Notes under the pieces: model-generated
What the model was told of the DNA's origin: nothing
Databases searched by the model: none
The model's input: only the letters and a program-made list of their open reading frames with translations
In this document: piece after piece, positions 1 through 12,490 of the stretch
Numbering within the stretch: the stretch's first letter is position 1
How the letters are laid out: the number at the start of each line of letters is the position of its first letter
Assembly (NCBI GenBank): GCA_037975125.1
Contig: CM075854.1
Span: 68,089,761-68,153,760 of the forward strand
Length of the DNA stretch: 64,000 nt
Source: Latrodectus hesperus
Taxonomy: Eukaryota > Arthropoda > Arachnida > Araneae > Theridiidae
Direction of reading: 5' to 3'
Made by a program: the position numbers and the translations under genes

Positions 1-3000
1 ATTTAATATATACACAGGAAGTCATATTTTCATCAATGTATCACTAGTTGCATATTTATCAAAAATTATCTGAATACTTATCTGGATAAAAATCTTGATT
101 TCATAATTTTCCCAAAATTTGCTTAAATTTCTTGTAACATGTGTCATTGTAAATTATGCAAGAGAACACTTGATGCAAATATTATGTTCTTTAACATTGT
201 GATAGTCGATAAATAAGTAGATTTTTCATAAGAGAACATAGTAAATCTGTTAAAACAACATATTTCATGTGAATTTTTCATACATTTGATTTTAGTTAAC
301 TAAGTGAGGAAGATGACAAAGAGTAAGCTGATTATAATTTTAAGTTTTATGCTATAATAGTTGCTGATTCCATGTTATTTTTTATAACAAACAGTCATTT
401 TAATATCTAATGATTTTATTTGTATCAGATTTGGTTGAAAATTGTACATCAAGTAATTGCTTGCTTTAATTTCTTTAATAGTCATACATTGAGCATTTTG
501 GTTTTTCAAATTCTTTTATCTTTATATATTTGTTTAAGTTTGAAGTTTCATATTTCTTAAATATATTTTGTTAATTTATTGAATATGCTACAAGAAAGCT
601 TATTTCTTTTATTTTAATAATAGTATATATATATATTTTTTTACTTCTAAATTGAAGCATAAAATTTAAGTGTAGTTGAACTGCACAAAATAAATCTTTT
701 GAATTTTTTTTACTAATATAAAAAATGCTTTCTCTGTAAAAGTTGATTAATGATTCATTTTAAGAATTAAATTATTAAATTAGAAAACTAACCAAAGTTT
801 TGTAATTCTTAAATGCATTACGATAGTTTCTTGAATAAGCTACAAGAAATATATTTATGAAATAAAAGTGTTTCTTGAGAAAGTTTACAAAAAACGATTT
901 TTCTAAGAAATCAATTATCATTTTATGAATAATGATAAAATTGATTTAAATGTTTATGTATAATCTCATTCATTTATTTCTATTATCAGTGTGTTGTTTA
1001 AAACTATTAGTATTTAATTTCCATGACAGCAGTGTTAAAATTTTATTGATATATTAACCTTTAATTATTATTTTGCATAAACTGATTTTGTGAACAAGTG
1101 TATTCAATTAGTAAGATGGGGGAAAAGAGTATACTTATTGCATACAGAAGAAGTTTATTAATCAATTTAATTCATAGCATTTCAAGAAGTAAGAAATTCA
1201 TTAAACTTAAAAATATGAATGACGTTATCGAAAATAAAAAATATTGTTTAGATAATTCAAGGATTTTGAATTAAAGCTGCATTAAAATACTCTTTCTAAG
1301 ATATCAGTTCAATGTTAACAAACATAGCATATTCAATGTCTAAATTTTCCATTGCATAAAATATATTTGCCAAACAATAAATACTGTATTATGTTTTAAA
1401 TGTAATTCATTATTTTACATTGGAGATACAGTTGATTTTTGTTTTGTATTTGTATGAAATACATTTTATTTTGATTAAGGTGTAATCTAAAATTTTCACA
1501 ATTTGCTTAAATTTTTCAGTTCTTTTGGTGAAATCATTTAAGACCATCTTCATGTTATTCAAAGTTCTGTGATATATCTTTTGCCAAATGTTTGAATATG
1601 TTTATTGTTTTAAGAGTTTGTAGTGAAGTTCCTTTAGTAATTTTATAATTAAATTTATAAAAAGAACTTAATTTAACTGTGTATTATTTAAGTTTGAAAG
1701 TAAATAATTTATTTATTTTTAATTGCAATAAATGCTAGTTGCAACAAGTATATTATGTATATTTTACTCATCTTAGTTATGTAAATTTTAATACCAAAGC
1801 TCTTTAATAATTAAAAAATTTGCAACCATTAAAATCGCCCTTAACTTATATAGAAGAAGAAAATATATGATCTGAATATTAGAGATGTTATTTGAGACCC
1901 TAAAATTATAAAAGCATATTAATTTATCCGTATTTATTTTCTCTCGTTGTTTTCTTTAACATTTTAACTCTATGCAATAAATATTTTCTTCTCTTATGAT
2001 TCTATTTGGTTTTATCTGTTTCAAGGAAAGTTTACACCTTGATCTCTCAAAATTTATTGAATTTGTGCAAATCTTGCAAACGTAAAGATGTAAAATGTAG
2101 TCAAAATATGAACTGAACGTGATTAGCTAAAAATTCCCAAAATTTAATATATATTTCAAATTTGTGTAAAAGAACACAGCTGTAGCTTGTGTTGTAGTAA
2201 ATCAAACAATAGATTAATTTTAAGTAAGTAGTGAATTTGAAACTTAAATATCGTAAGATTTTTTGGTAATATATATATATATATATATATATATTAAATA
2301 AATTACAAAATTTTTTCTTACTTCATATCTAAAATTCTTTAATGAAACAAAATGAGTTACTTGTGGTAACATTTTTGTACAGGTCTGTCTACTAAGTTGT
2401 TTTTTAAAATTCATTTTCAAAGGAAAAAATAAGCTGTACGATTATTTATCTATTGTTATTGTGTGTGCAATATTTTGTTGTTATAGGAAGATTTGAAGTT
2501 AGCAAACCAAAACGAATTTGGAAGCAAAAGGATTGTATATTAAAAATTATTTAAATGTTTAAAAGCAAAAGTAATCTTAAAGTGAAAAAGAATCTGTGCT
2601 TTAATTGTATCATATTTCATACCTTTTGCTTCATTAAATTATATCCACATACTTCCATCAAGGTAAAAAATGTGATAACAATATAATTAATCATGAATCT
2701 TAAAAATTCTGTAAAAAATTATTGCTTACTATAATTACTTGTGCAAATGTTTCCTTACCTGTTGCGAAATCTCTACATAGCAACCTAGCTATAATATACA
2801 CATAATATTGAAAAAACCTTCTTCAATTTTAATATTTCATAAAAACTTAAGAATCTTTTTCTTTACATTTTTATATGCTCTACTTAAATCCAAGAATGCA
2901 GCTATATCTTTGAGTGCATGAGTAAACTATTATTAATTATGTTTAAAACATGTAAAATCTTGTGAAATAATGGAATGTTAACAATGGTGCTTGCATGTTT

Positions 3001-6000
3001 CATTTTCTAAAATCCTAAATTTTCAATTTTGAACTTAATTCAGTTTTAATTAAAATATTTTTTTATTGTAAATAGTGATTCATTAGAAATTTGTTTAGAA
3101 AAAATAAATATGTGGTGTAAAGCATTAGCTTTATATGTTTTAACTTTTAATATAATATTGAAAAACATTGTTCTAAAAAGAAACTGACATTGTTGACACA
3201 AGAATTGAAGTGCTGTTTATGAATGGTATTTAATAAAAATTTTATAAGAGAATACTATTTCTGCTGAGGTGCCAGAGTTTTAAATTTGGTCTTTTTGGGA
3301 GATCAATAATTTTGAATTTTAGGTAAAATTTTCAATTTATAAGATGGTGAATATTTTCTTAATAAAATGGTATTAAAAAATAGCCTGCATTATGTGTACC
3401 ATTACCATCTTTTATTTCATTGATTCATTACCAATTTCTCTTATTTTGTTTCTGCCTAAATTGTTTATCTGAAATTCTAGTATTATACTTTTATTGAATA
3501 TATGTGCTCCAATATTTATTCTTCAAATAGCAATAGCTATCAGAATTGAAGAAAGTTACTGATTTTATGAGCATTTTTTGAGTTATTTGTTTCCTTTATA
3601 CATTTAAAATTCTACATATGTAAAATGTAGAAGATGTAAAAAAGTTCGTTTTGTAGGTCGATTATAATCTATAGTTTATAAATGTGTTTTTGTACTCAAA
3701 CTCTTGAATATTTGTTTTTGACATTACCATATATTGAAAACACAGTCAACAAATTAATTTTATTTTTGATTCCATTTAGAATTAAAAATTAATAACACTG
3801 GTTTCTCCGTAAACTTTCCTATATTTTTTTTTTCTTTCCTATTCTATTATTGAAAATATAATGACATTCATTAAAACTGCTAAATGTGATAAAGTCATTA
3901 CAAATTATATAAAAAAAGATCAAAAATTATATATCTTAAAAATAGTATGCTATCAATTATAGAATGTCATTTATATCATTTTAATAACTAAACATTGTTT
4001 CGATTTATTTATTTTATTTTTAAAGCAAATTAAATTTTTCTAGTTATTTAAATAAGTTTTTTAAATTTAATGTATCTTAACACTTTAAATTGAGAAATAT
4101 GGTTAAATTTCTTGCACTGTTGTTTAATGTTTCTGTTCAAAGAGTAACAAAAATATGCAAAATATCATGTAGAAGAAAAGAATATATCAATAAATATTTT
4201 TCTTAAATTTTATACTTTAACTATGCATGGTTCAATTATATCTAAGTTGAAGATGTATTTTTGCTCAAAAGAAAGATAGAAAGCTGTTAAGACTAGCCTT
4301 TAAAATGTATGGGGTAAATTTATAGCGTTTCTTACAAGAAAAATTTAAAATGCAAAGAAAACATCTCTTTGATTAAAAAAAAATCTTGCAGGTCCATAAA
4401 ATATTTTTTTTAATATTTTGTTTTATTAACTTATTTGCTATTATTTTATATCTAACAATATGTTTCTTAACCTTTAAATTTTATAAAAAAATTTATGTTT
4501 GCATATTAAATCTTTTATAATTAATTTTTGTTTTTTTGACATGTTAACTGTCCTTGTAGCTTTCAAATTTTTATTCAAAAAAATCTTTTTATACATATTA
4601 GAATATTAAAAATTTAAGAGACATTTTGTTTTTCATCTTATTAAAGCTCTGATTAGCTAACTGTTCTGATTATGTTTAAGTCTCCTTATAAAATAAAATT
4701 ATATTTCCATGATATTGTATTTTCATTGAGTGAAGGAAATCTATAAAGTTTTTATTCTAATCTTAAGCTCTTTGCTTTATTTTTATGTTTCTCTACTTTT
4801 TTATTTTATGAATTTTTTTTTAACATCAAATCTTTCATATTGAATGATTATCATATCAATAAAATATTAGTTTTTCTTTAAATATTAAAGTAATTTATTC
4901 AGATTTAGACAAATGACTTTCATTAATAGTGTAGTACTATAGATATTATATAATGCATATTTGTGTTTTATGAACATTTTATAGATGAACAGAACAGAGT
5001 TCTATAGAAAAAGTTTCATTTTGAGATAGTAGTTTTTCATTATCAAAGAGATGTTTTTACATAATTTACTTATACTGTTAAAATTATTTTTCTCAAAAAT
5101 AAATCCAATTCTTACACTTGACTAAATTTTTAGTTCTGTATATTTTTAATATTAAAATTTTTTCAAAACTCTTAAGTTGGTACTTGCATAGTTTTGTATG
5201 TTATTTCCATAAATAGTCGCTGATTCATAAAACTTATGGTCTAGTCAAAAATAATTCTAATAAGGCAATACATTTTGAGAGTTTTAAAAGTATTTGTACA
5301 TGGCTTGCATTTCATTGTTTTTAAATATGTATATTTTCAAACTGTTGTGCATTCAAATGTATAAAAATTTGTATATTTGTTATATTATATAATCTTGTGT
5401 TCTATTAATGTGTTTGTGTTTTATTAATCGTGTAAACTATTAATGTGCTTATTTCGCCCTGAATATGTAGTTATAGCTTTTGTTATTTGTATTTTTGAGC
5501 TATATTCATGCCATTTTTACTAATGTTTATAGTAATTCATGTACCTTTCATGTTACTATTACGTTTTTTGAAAGATTCTGTATGACAGTTTTATTAATCA
5601 TTGTTTGTTTCATGTTTCCTTTTTGTAAACTGATGAAAATAAATTTTTCAGCTGTTAAATTTTCAGGTGTACTTTTTAGAATTTTGACTGTCAGTTGGTA
5701 ACATGTGATTCATTTTCACAGTACATTATAAAAGTTTGGTAACAAAGATTTTAAAAAATGAACTATGTTTTCTAAATAGTATTTAATCATTTAAAATATA
5801 CTAACAGGTTTTTAAAAAGAAAGGGGGAAAATTCTGGAGAATTTTACGAAGGAGTATTGAGCTGTTTACATTTTCAAATTTAGACTCATTATTTTTGACA
5901 TAAAAAAAAGAAAAAAAATTGGAAAATTTTTTAATGTTTATAAACTTTTTTTAAATAGGATCAGCTTTGAAAATGAATGTGTATGAGAATGTTTTCATTT

Positions 6001-6400
6001 TAATTTGATATGAAACGTGCACAATTCTAATAAATTGCTAACTTTAATAAATTAAATAATGTTAAAATTCAGCAAAACATTTTGTGACTGGTTTTAATTT
6101 GTATTGATACATAAATGCAGTTAATGGATATTTCATGGAAATGTGAATAACTTTATGATTTCTGGTTAAAAATGTCACCATTTTTGCGCTTTTAAAACAG
6201 AATAAGATCTTTCATAAGTTTTGGAATTCTTTTAGTTTATATATAGGCAATAATGAACTTTAAGAATCAATGAACCATAAATCTTAATTTTTGATTTAAA
6301 AAAATAGTTTATATGTTTTGAAAATAAATTGATATGCAAAACCTAAAAAGTAGGGTTTTTTCATGACTCCAGGAGAAATCATCTGAAGGACATGAAATTC
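1..6400. other. AT-rich noncoding DNA
   Basis: About 6.4 kb of A/T homopolymer-rich sequence without a recognisable exon, RNA gene or transposon end. The only simple repeats are short TA runs near 627-640 and 2269-2294. A 73-codon frame at 5480-5701 is Phe/Ile/Val-rich and typical of chance frames in T-rich DNA; it has no recognisable motif or flanking gene signals. It could be intron or intergenic DNA. Confidence 0.7.
2269..2294. repeat. (AT)n microsatellite
   Basis: A short uninterrupted AT dinucleotide run of about 26 bases in AT-rich DNA. Confidence 0.9.
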
Positions 6401-6720
6401 ACAAATGAGAGATAGCATTTTGTACGTAAACAATAACGAAAGCATGGTTGCCCAGAAGTGAATACAAAGCATGCATGCAGTATGGATTAAAAAATGCTTT
6501 TATTCAACTGGATTTTGTTACTCGTGATTATCAAAGAGGAAGAACAACGACCGATTCCTTTACATGGAATACGCCTTTCCATATTGCAATTTTTTGCTTC
6601 CATACTCGGCATCAGAATGTCCTACAGTTTTTTAGTTGAGTGCCCATACCTCTATCGGCATTTGTTTTAGTTGCTTAAGTATTCCACGGAGTATGTTATA
6701 GTACTACATATTTTAATATA
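6401..6720 (+). other. Unassigned, slightly GC-richer stretch
   Basis: Base composition is more balanced here than in the flanks, and a 63-codon frame runs at 6448-6639 (it opens on a non-ATG codon, TTG). I recognise no domain. The texture resembles an old, decayed transposable element fragment, but no ends or motifs support naming one. Confidence 0.25.
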
Positions 6721-7335
6721 AATGTTAGAGAGATTTGTATGTATCACACATTATAATCTAGTGTATCCAAAGTTGTATACGTAATATTAAAAAAGGTGTT
6801 TTTTAAACCAGTATTACTAATTGACTTAATAATTTCTAGAGAAAAAGACAATAATGTTCTGTTAAGTTGCAATATAAAATCGCGATCTGGAAAATATAGG
6901 TTGAACATTATTTTTCCTAAATATTAATTTAACAAATATTAATAAATTACATATAGTGTTTTCTATATTAATTTTTTAACTGCTAATACAATTAGGATAA
7001 CATTTTTCTCAAATCCAAAAAAAATTTGAAGAAAATATCAATTTCACGTATTTTTTATTAATAAAACAATACTTAACTCTGTTATGTCATATTCAAGCAT
7101 TTAAAAATAAACGTTTCATTGTGATAGTATAAACTTAAAAATTCTCTTATTTTATTTTTAGGTAAAATAGTCGATCATGATGGTAAAATACATGGAAAAC
7201 ATACCCATGGGATCATAGCATTAGCGGAAAAAAATAAGAGAAAATTAAGTATTTTTGTGGAGGTGGGAGGGAGAATGAAATAGTTGGTGAATTATATATA
7301 TATATCGCTTAAAAATCTCTGTAGAGTTACCTAGA
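6721..7335. other. AT-rich noncoding DNA
   Basis: Nothing recognisable; a short TA run lies near 7295-7306, just before the SINE-like block. Confidence 0.6.
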
Positions 7336-7637
7336 AAAGTTCACTGTGGTTTAGAGGAAGGAGGCCACGTTACAGAGTAAAAGATCCCGGATTAAATTCC
7401 AGTTTCTAACAAAAACAAAAAAAACGGAAAAGGAATGTTGCACTTCCACCTTTTGCATGTCTGTTGGAGGTGGTACTTGAGAATTTTCAGGTTCTCTCTC
7501 TTGCAATACATGAATACCACCCAACTATGTGGGAGAAGTCTTCCCAGGGGCAATTTACGCAATGAACATTAAACTGTCTTACGTCAGCCGTAGGCCATTA
7601 GGATGCCAACTACCTGGGTCAAAGTAGTAGTTTGTTT
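7336..7637 (+). mobile_element. tRNA-derived SINE-like element
   Basis: A block with far more G and C than its flanks. It opens with a degenerate RNA polymerase III A box (TGGTTTAGAGGAAGG at about 7347), followed 42 bases later by a B-box-like stretch (GGATTAAATTCC, 7389-7400). This spacing is what tRNA-derived SINEs show. The body runs through an A-rich patch (about 7413-7435) to about 7637, next to a TA run that hosts the following Tc1 element. No target duplication was identified. The family is not named; SINEs of this general kind are common in arachnids. Confidence 0.5.
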
Positions 7638-7649
7638 AGTATATATATA

Positions 7650-8705
7650 TACACTGCTCAAAACAATTAAAGGATATTGTAAGTTTTACATAAAATAAAG
7701 ACATAAACGAAATTTTTTTGCTGAAAATGGAAGAAGAGAATCGCAAATGAAAATTTTTCTGATTTTCAAACTGTGGAGTATGCTAATTTAACAAATATTA
7801 ATAAATAAAAATTGAGTTCGACGTCAAAAACGTCACTTCAGCGGCAGTGAATAAAATTTGACTTTCAACTGAATAAAAGACAATGAATACAAGGATGATC
7901 GGTATTCAGTGATTGCTTTGTTTCGATGAGTACGATGTCTCAGCGAAGTCATTTAACCGATTCAGAAGCTTTGAGAGTTGTTGGTAGGTTAGAAGGGGGC
8001 CGAACTCAAGCCGGAGTAGCGCAAGCCATTGGAGTGTTACAAAGTGTGATTTCCAGGATCTGGAACCGTTTTTTGAAGACTGGAAGTGCAGGCCGAAAAC
8101 CAGGGCAAGGTCGTAGACGGGCAACAACGCCCAATGAAGATCGTTATTTAGTGTTAACGGCTCGGAGATACCGAAATACGAACCCTACTCTTCTCCATCA
8201 ACACCTTCGCTCGGCTACTGACACCACGGTTTCAACTCAGACTGTCCGAAACCGGCTCCATGGTGTTGGTCTGTATGTTCGCCGACAGATGGTATGTGTT
8301 AAACTAACATCAATGCATCGTCGTGACCACAGGGAGTGACAGCAGAGCATGTGAACTTGAGGAGAAATGAATGGAGCAATGTTCTTTTTTCTGAGGAGTC
8401 CCGTTTTTCTGTTCATCCTGATAATAGGCGTATTTTCAGCTAGAGGGACCGTGGCAGTAGGAATAATCCAGCGTTCGGGCACGAAAGTGTCAGATTTGGC
8501 GGTGAGGGAGTGTTGGTGTATGGTGGCATCTCCATTGACGGGTGCACAGACTTCTATATCATTCGAAATGGATCTCTGACTGGTCGCTGATATATAGGTA
8601 TGAGATCCTCAGACCTATTGTAGTCTCTTACGCTGCAGCAATCGGAAATGCCTTCATCAAGATCCATCTAAAACCGCCATATCCTTTAATTGTTTGTTTT
8701 GAGCA

Positions 8706-8710
<5 letters not shown>
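7650..8710 (+). mobile_element. Tc1-like DNA transposon, 3'-deleted copy
   Basis: Inverted ends match. The left end reads TACACTGCTCAAAACAATTA (7650-7669) and continues into AGGATAT. The right end (about 8679-8710) is its reverse complement except for four extra bases. Both ends abut TA repeats (7640-7650 and 8709-8746), as expected for TA-target Tc1/mariner insertion. The element is 1061 bp, shorter than the roughly 1.3-1.6 kb of a complete Tc1, because the 3' part of the transposase is missing. It is nonautonomous in its present state. Confidence 0.85.
7926..8640 (+). pseudogene. Tc1-like transposase, frameshifted and C-terminally deleted
   Basis: The first frame (ATG at 7926, 137 codons to 8339) is the N-terminal DNA-binding half. 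It has a helix-turn-helix near residues 14-50 (EALRVVGRLEGGRTQAGVAQ, then QSVISRIWNRF), a GRKPGQGRRR hinge, and a second HTH-like part ending NRLHGVGL. After a stop and a frame change it resumes with NEWSNVLFSEESRF, the start of the DDE catalytic domain. The first catalytic aspartate of the usual DESRF motif is glutamate here. The frame continues through HPDNRRIFS and FGGEGVLVYGGIS to a region like ILRPIVVSYAAAIG. The second D (DNARPH) and the E (PIE) are absent: the sequence jumps to the 3' end. Clearly inactive. Confidence 0.85.

Positions 8711-8746
<36 letters not shown>
8708..8746. repeat. (TA)n microsatellite
   Basis: A TA array of about 38 bases directly joined to the right end of the Tc1 element at 7650-8710. 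With the short TA run at the left end it suggests the element landed inside a TA array. Confidence 0.9.
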
Positions 8747-8749
<3 letters not shown>

Positions 8750-9762
8750 TCTTGCTTACTTTTTGAATATTACCATCAATTTTCTGTTTGTTGCTTTAAT
8801 TTTGGAAATCAACGTATGCATGAAAATGGGATTTTGACCTGTGTGTGTGTGTTTTGTATCAATAATATAAATTTATATATTTTGATTTGAAGTATTTTTG
8901 AAATACAGTGGGATTCACACAGTTATATGCATATCTATTTTGAATTCGATGTTTTTTTATTAGTTTAGAAGGCGATGGTTTGGTCTACCTAACCTCACTA
9001 TTTCTTAAAAATTTATTTTGAGAATTGATACAAAATTTATCATTAATTATTTTAATAGTTATTATGAGTTTTGTAAAAATATATTGCATGGAAATGTACT
9101 AAAAGTTTGGAACACATTCTATATAATGTAAATTGTTCCCAGAAAGTTTCCTCTTAAAATTTTCTTAATTAAATTTGTATAAAAAGGTATTCCTCGATTT
9201 ACTATCTGATGGGAATTAATAGAAGCTACTCTTTTTCGATTATTATTCGGTTCGTTTGATTGAATCTAATGTCAAAGTACTAGTTATGTTCACATCCAAA
9301 GATCTTTAGTAAAGATAATTTAATAAAGCGCTTAGTGTTTGTTTTCTTGAAAGTGTGTGATTAGAAATAAAAAATATATTAAATATAGATTGTAAATAAG
9401 GGGAAATTTCGTATAAACTTAACAATTTTGTAATGATAGAAAATCAGTAAAAGATATATTTAAAATACTGTACAAAAATAATTATAAATATAGTTGTGTG
9501 GCTCTTTTCTGAAATAAAGAATAAATCAGAAAAAAATATAAAATTGTTTCCCCTCCCATCAATTTCTATGACATTGCATAGCTTATATCAAACAACTCTT
9601 GTAAACATTTTGAACATCTATTACATACCATCTACTGGTAAAATTTTTCATAGATTAGAAGAAAATATTAATACGCCATAAAGAGGCTGACTGGAAAACT
9701 TTCAAGCACCCACCGACAAATGTACATGCAAAAAGTAGTAGCGCAGCTTTTGTGTTTAAACA
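8747..9762. other. AT-rich noncoding DNA
   Basis: Nothing recognisable between the two Tc1-like elements. Short frames here are chance frames. Confidence 0.6.
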
Positions 9763-11171
9763 TACACTACTGGCCATTAAAATTGCTACACCAAGAAAGC
9801 TACACACCACACAGGTGAAATTTGCATGACAGGTAGAACTTGCTATGCAAATGATTAGATTTTCAGCGCATTCACACAAAGCAGGCGACAATAGCGACAT
9901 CTACAATGTATATAAAACCAGAGATTTGACAGCAGTTTTCCATACTCAATTTCCGTTTCAACGTTGTTTTCGGCAAAGAAAGTTGCTGTAATGTCTCGTG
10001 TAAGAAGAAGAAATGCGCCTATCAACACGTGTCTGACTTTGATCGAGGAAGGATTATAGCCTACCGGGATTGCGGTTTATCGTACCGCAATATTGCTGAT
10101 CGCGTCGGTCGAGACCCCATGACTGTTAGCAGAATATGGAATCGATGGGTTCAGGACAATCATACGGAACTTGCATCCAGGATCTCAGCGACCCCCCATC
10201 ACTAACAGTAGAGAAGACAGACATCTTATCCGCATGGTCACAAGAGATCGTACAGCCACGTCACGAACCGTGAGTCGAGAAATGGAGTCATTTGCAAGGC
10301 AACAAGTTTCTGCTCGAACAGTTCGACGACGTTTGCAGCAGCATGGATTGTCTGCATGGTGACCATGGCTTCGGCTACCATTGACGCTGCGTCACAGACA
10401 GGAGCGCCTTCAATGGTGTGATCAGCGACGAACTTGGACGCGGGAATGGCATCACGTCATCTTTACAGATGAATCTCGGTTCTATATACTGGACCATGAT
10501 GGCCGCATCCGTGTTTGGAGGCATCGTGGAGAACGCGCATTGCCAGCTTGCATTGGACATCGCCATACTGGCCCATCTGCTGCAGTGATGGTATGGGGTG
10601 CCATTGGATACACGTCTCGATCACCTCTTGTTTGCATTACCGGCACTTTGAACAGCAACTGTAACATTTCATATGTGTTAAGTCCCGTGGCTCTGCCCTA
10701 TCTTCGAGGCCTCCCTAATGCATTGTTTCAACAGGATAATGCACGACCGCATGTTGCTCGCACTGTTCTGAACTTCCTTGATACAGAACAGGTTCGACTG
10801 TTACCCTGGCCAGCACGTTCTCCTGATCTGTCACCAATTGAGAACGTGTGGTCAATGGTTGCCGAGCGATTGGCACGCCATCACTCAGCATCCACTACTG
10901 TCGATGAACTGTGGCATAGTGTTGAAGCTGCATGGACTGAGATCCCCGTACATGCCATACAATCTCTGTTTGACTCCATGCCTAGGCGGATAAATGCTGT
11001 TATTGCAGCCAGAGGTGGTTGCTCTGGGTACTGATTTCTCAAGATCTATACATCTTAATTTCCTGTAAATCTAATCACTTGTTCTTTCCACCATAATGTA
11101 TGTGTCCGATAAATATCGTTCTGTTATTTGCATTCCTTATTGGTGTAGCAATTTTAATGACCAGTAGTATA
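9763..11171 (+). mobile_element. Near full-length Tc1-like transposon (DD34E family)
   Basis: The left end (9763 onward, TACACTACTGGCCATTAAAA then TTGCTACACCAA) matches the reverse complement of the right end (about 11141-11171) with a couple of changes, giving terminal repeats of about 31 bp. Both ends carry TA. At 1409 bp with about 228 bp before the transposase start and 137 bp after its stop, the structure is complete for a Tc1-like element. Inactivation is by small lesions in the transposase only, so the insertion is younger than the decayed relative at 14.4-15.5 kb. Confidence 0.92.
9991..11034 (+). pseudogene. Tc1-like transposase with two frame changes and one stop
   Basis: The start ATG at 9991 begins MSRVRRRN. 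A frame change at about 10018 leads into the first helix-turn-helix (HVSDFDRGRIIAYRDCGLSY, then RNIADRVGRDPMTVSRIWNR). A second change near 10168 restores the original frame (PGSQRPPIT). That frame has a single TGA at 10360-10362, where the family normally has a sense codon, and then reads through to 11034. The catalytic domain is intact: TDESRF carries the first D, QQDNARPH the second, and SPDLSPIEN the E, with 34 residues between the last two (DD34E). The C-terminus is ARGGCSGY. The protein would be about 346 residues, normal for Tc1. The family cuts and pastes DNA at TA targets in the nucleus. This copy cannot make a full-length enzyme. Confidence 0.92.
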
Positions 11172-12450
11172 GTTGGAATCGAATTTGGGAAATTCTATTT
11201 TAACCATCTGTTAACTACTTAACCTTCGAGAAAACCACGATAAATATACTTTTAGTTTGTTTAGTCTACCGAGGGATATTCTATTTAATACAAGGATATT
11301 ATAATGTTGTACAGCTAATTTTGTTTTCTTACCCTATTTTTGCATTATTAATTTACCAATTCATAATTATATTCGCTTTTCAAAATTTCTTACTGAAAAT
11401 TTTTTTATATATTTTTCCAAAAATAGCATTTATGTTTCCAATTTAGCGTTAAAATGTTGACACATTAATAATAAAAATTTTGTATACCTTCAATTAATAA
11501 TCATAATTTATGTATATACCTAAGAAATTATATATGTGTGTATTAACATACAATTCTTACAGTTAAAAGAATTTATAAAATTCAATTACAATTCATTTGG
11601 TTTAACATTTTAGATTTCATATCGCATTAGTAAAGCTGTTAATGACTTCATACGAGCTATAGTACTAATAGTGGTCTTAAATTCCTCAGCTTTTTTTATA
11701 ATTACATAATTATTCAATTTTTAATTATTTGCATTTTGGAGTCAATCAAAATCAGTGTAAATCAAAAGATTCTTGCGGGATAGAATTCATTAAAAGATAT
11801 CCAATTTGGAAATTTCTTCTGTGATCTTGGTATACATTGAACTTTGATCATTTTATATCCTCTTATACATTACATCCGAATGATATATAAAATTTTCATA
11901 AAATTTTGATAAAATCCAATCACTGCAAATTGATGTGGCTTCCATTACTCTTACTTTTGTTAAAAGAATATTTTTGCTCTATTTTGATAAAATATTAATA
12001 TAAAAATCTCAGGCAATTTCATATCAGCAATTATTTTACATCCTAAAGATGCGTATTTCTAATTTTTGAAACAAAAATTAGATTTTTATTTTTGAAACAA
12101 AAATTAGATTGTAGCTAAGTTCAAAACGTGGATTTTTATATTTCATATTATCTCTTGAACTCATAAACTGAGTAATGATAGTCATTTTTTAGAGCTAGCT
12201 TTCAATTAATGAGAAAGTATATTCTTTTATAAGTCGGAAACTTTAGCAAAAGTAAGAAATGACTCTTGAACTTTTTACTTTTCTAAAAAAATTGCTTACA
12301 TTTCTTTTTTATCAGGTTGTAAACATCATTCAAGTATTTCGTATGTAGAGGACTAAAACCTGCTATGAACGACATATGTATTTGATTAAACATTCAGTAA
12401 TAAATATTTGCTTATAAGAGTACTAATAAGCAACTGGTCTTAGCTTATTA

Positions 12451-12452
<2 letters not shown>
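11172..12452. other. AT-rich noncoding DNA
   Basis: No gene or element ends seen. A small imperfect direct repeat (about 26 bases per unit) lies at 12060-12112. Confidence 0.6.

Positions 12453-12486
<34 letters not shown>
12453..12486. repeat. (AT)n microsatellite
   Basis: An uninterrupted AT run of about 34 bases. Confidence 0.9.

Positions 12487-12490
<4 letters not shown>

Noticed and set aside
5480..5701. 73-codon hydrophobic frame
   Set aside because: T-rich chance frame; no promoter, splice or homology support.
8237..8482. 81-codon minus frame and 8367-8579 plus frame inside the first Tc1
   Set aside because: Shadow frames of the frameshifted transposase; the phase carrying the family motifs is different.
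10375..10667. Minus-strand frames across the Tc1 transposase
   Set aside because: Shadows of the real plus-strand DD34E coding region.
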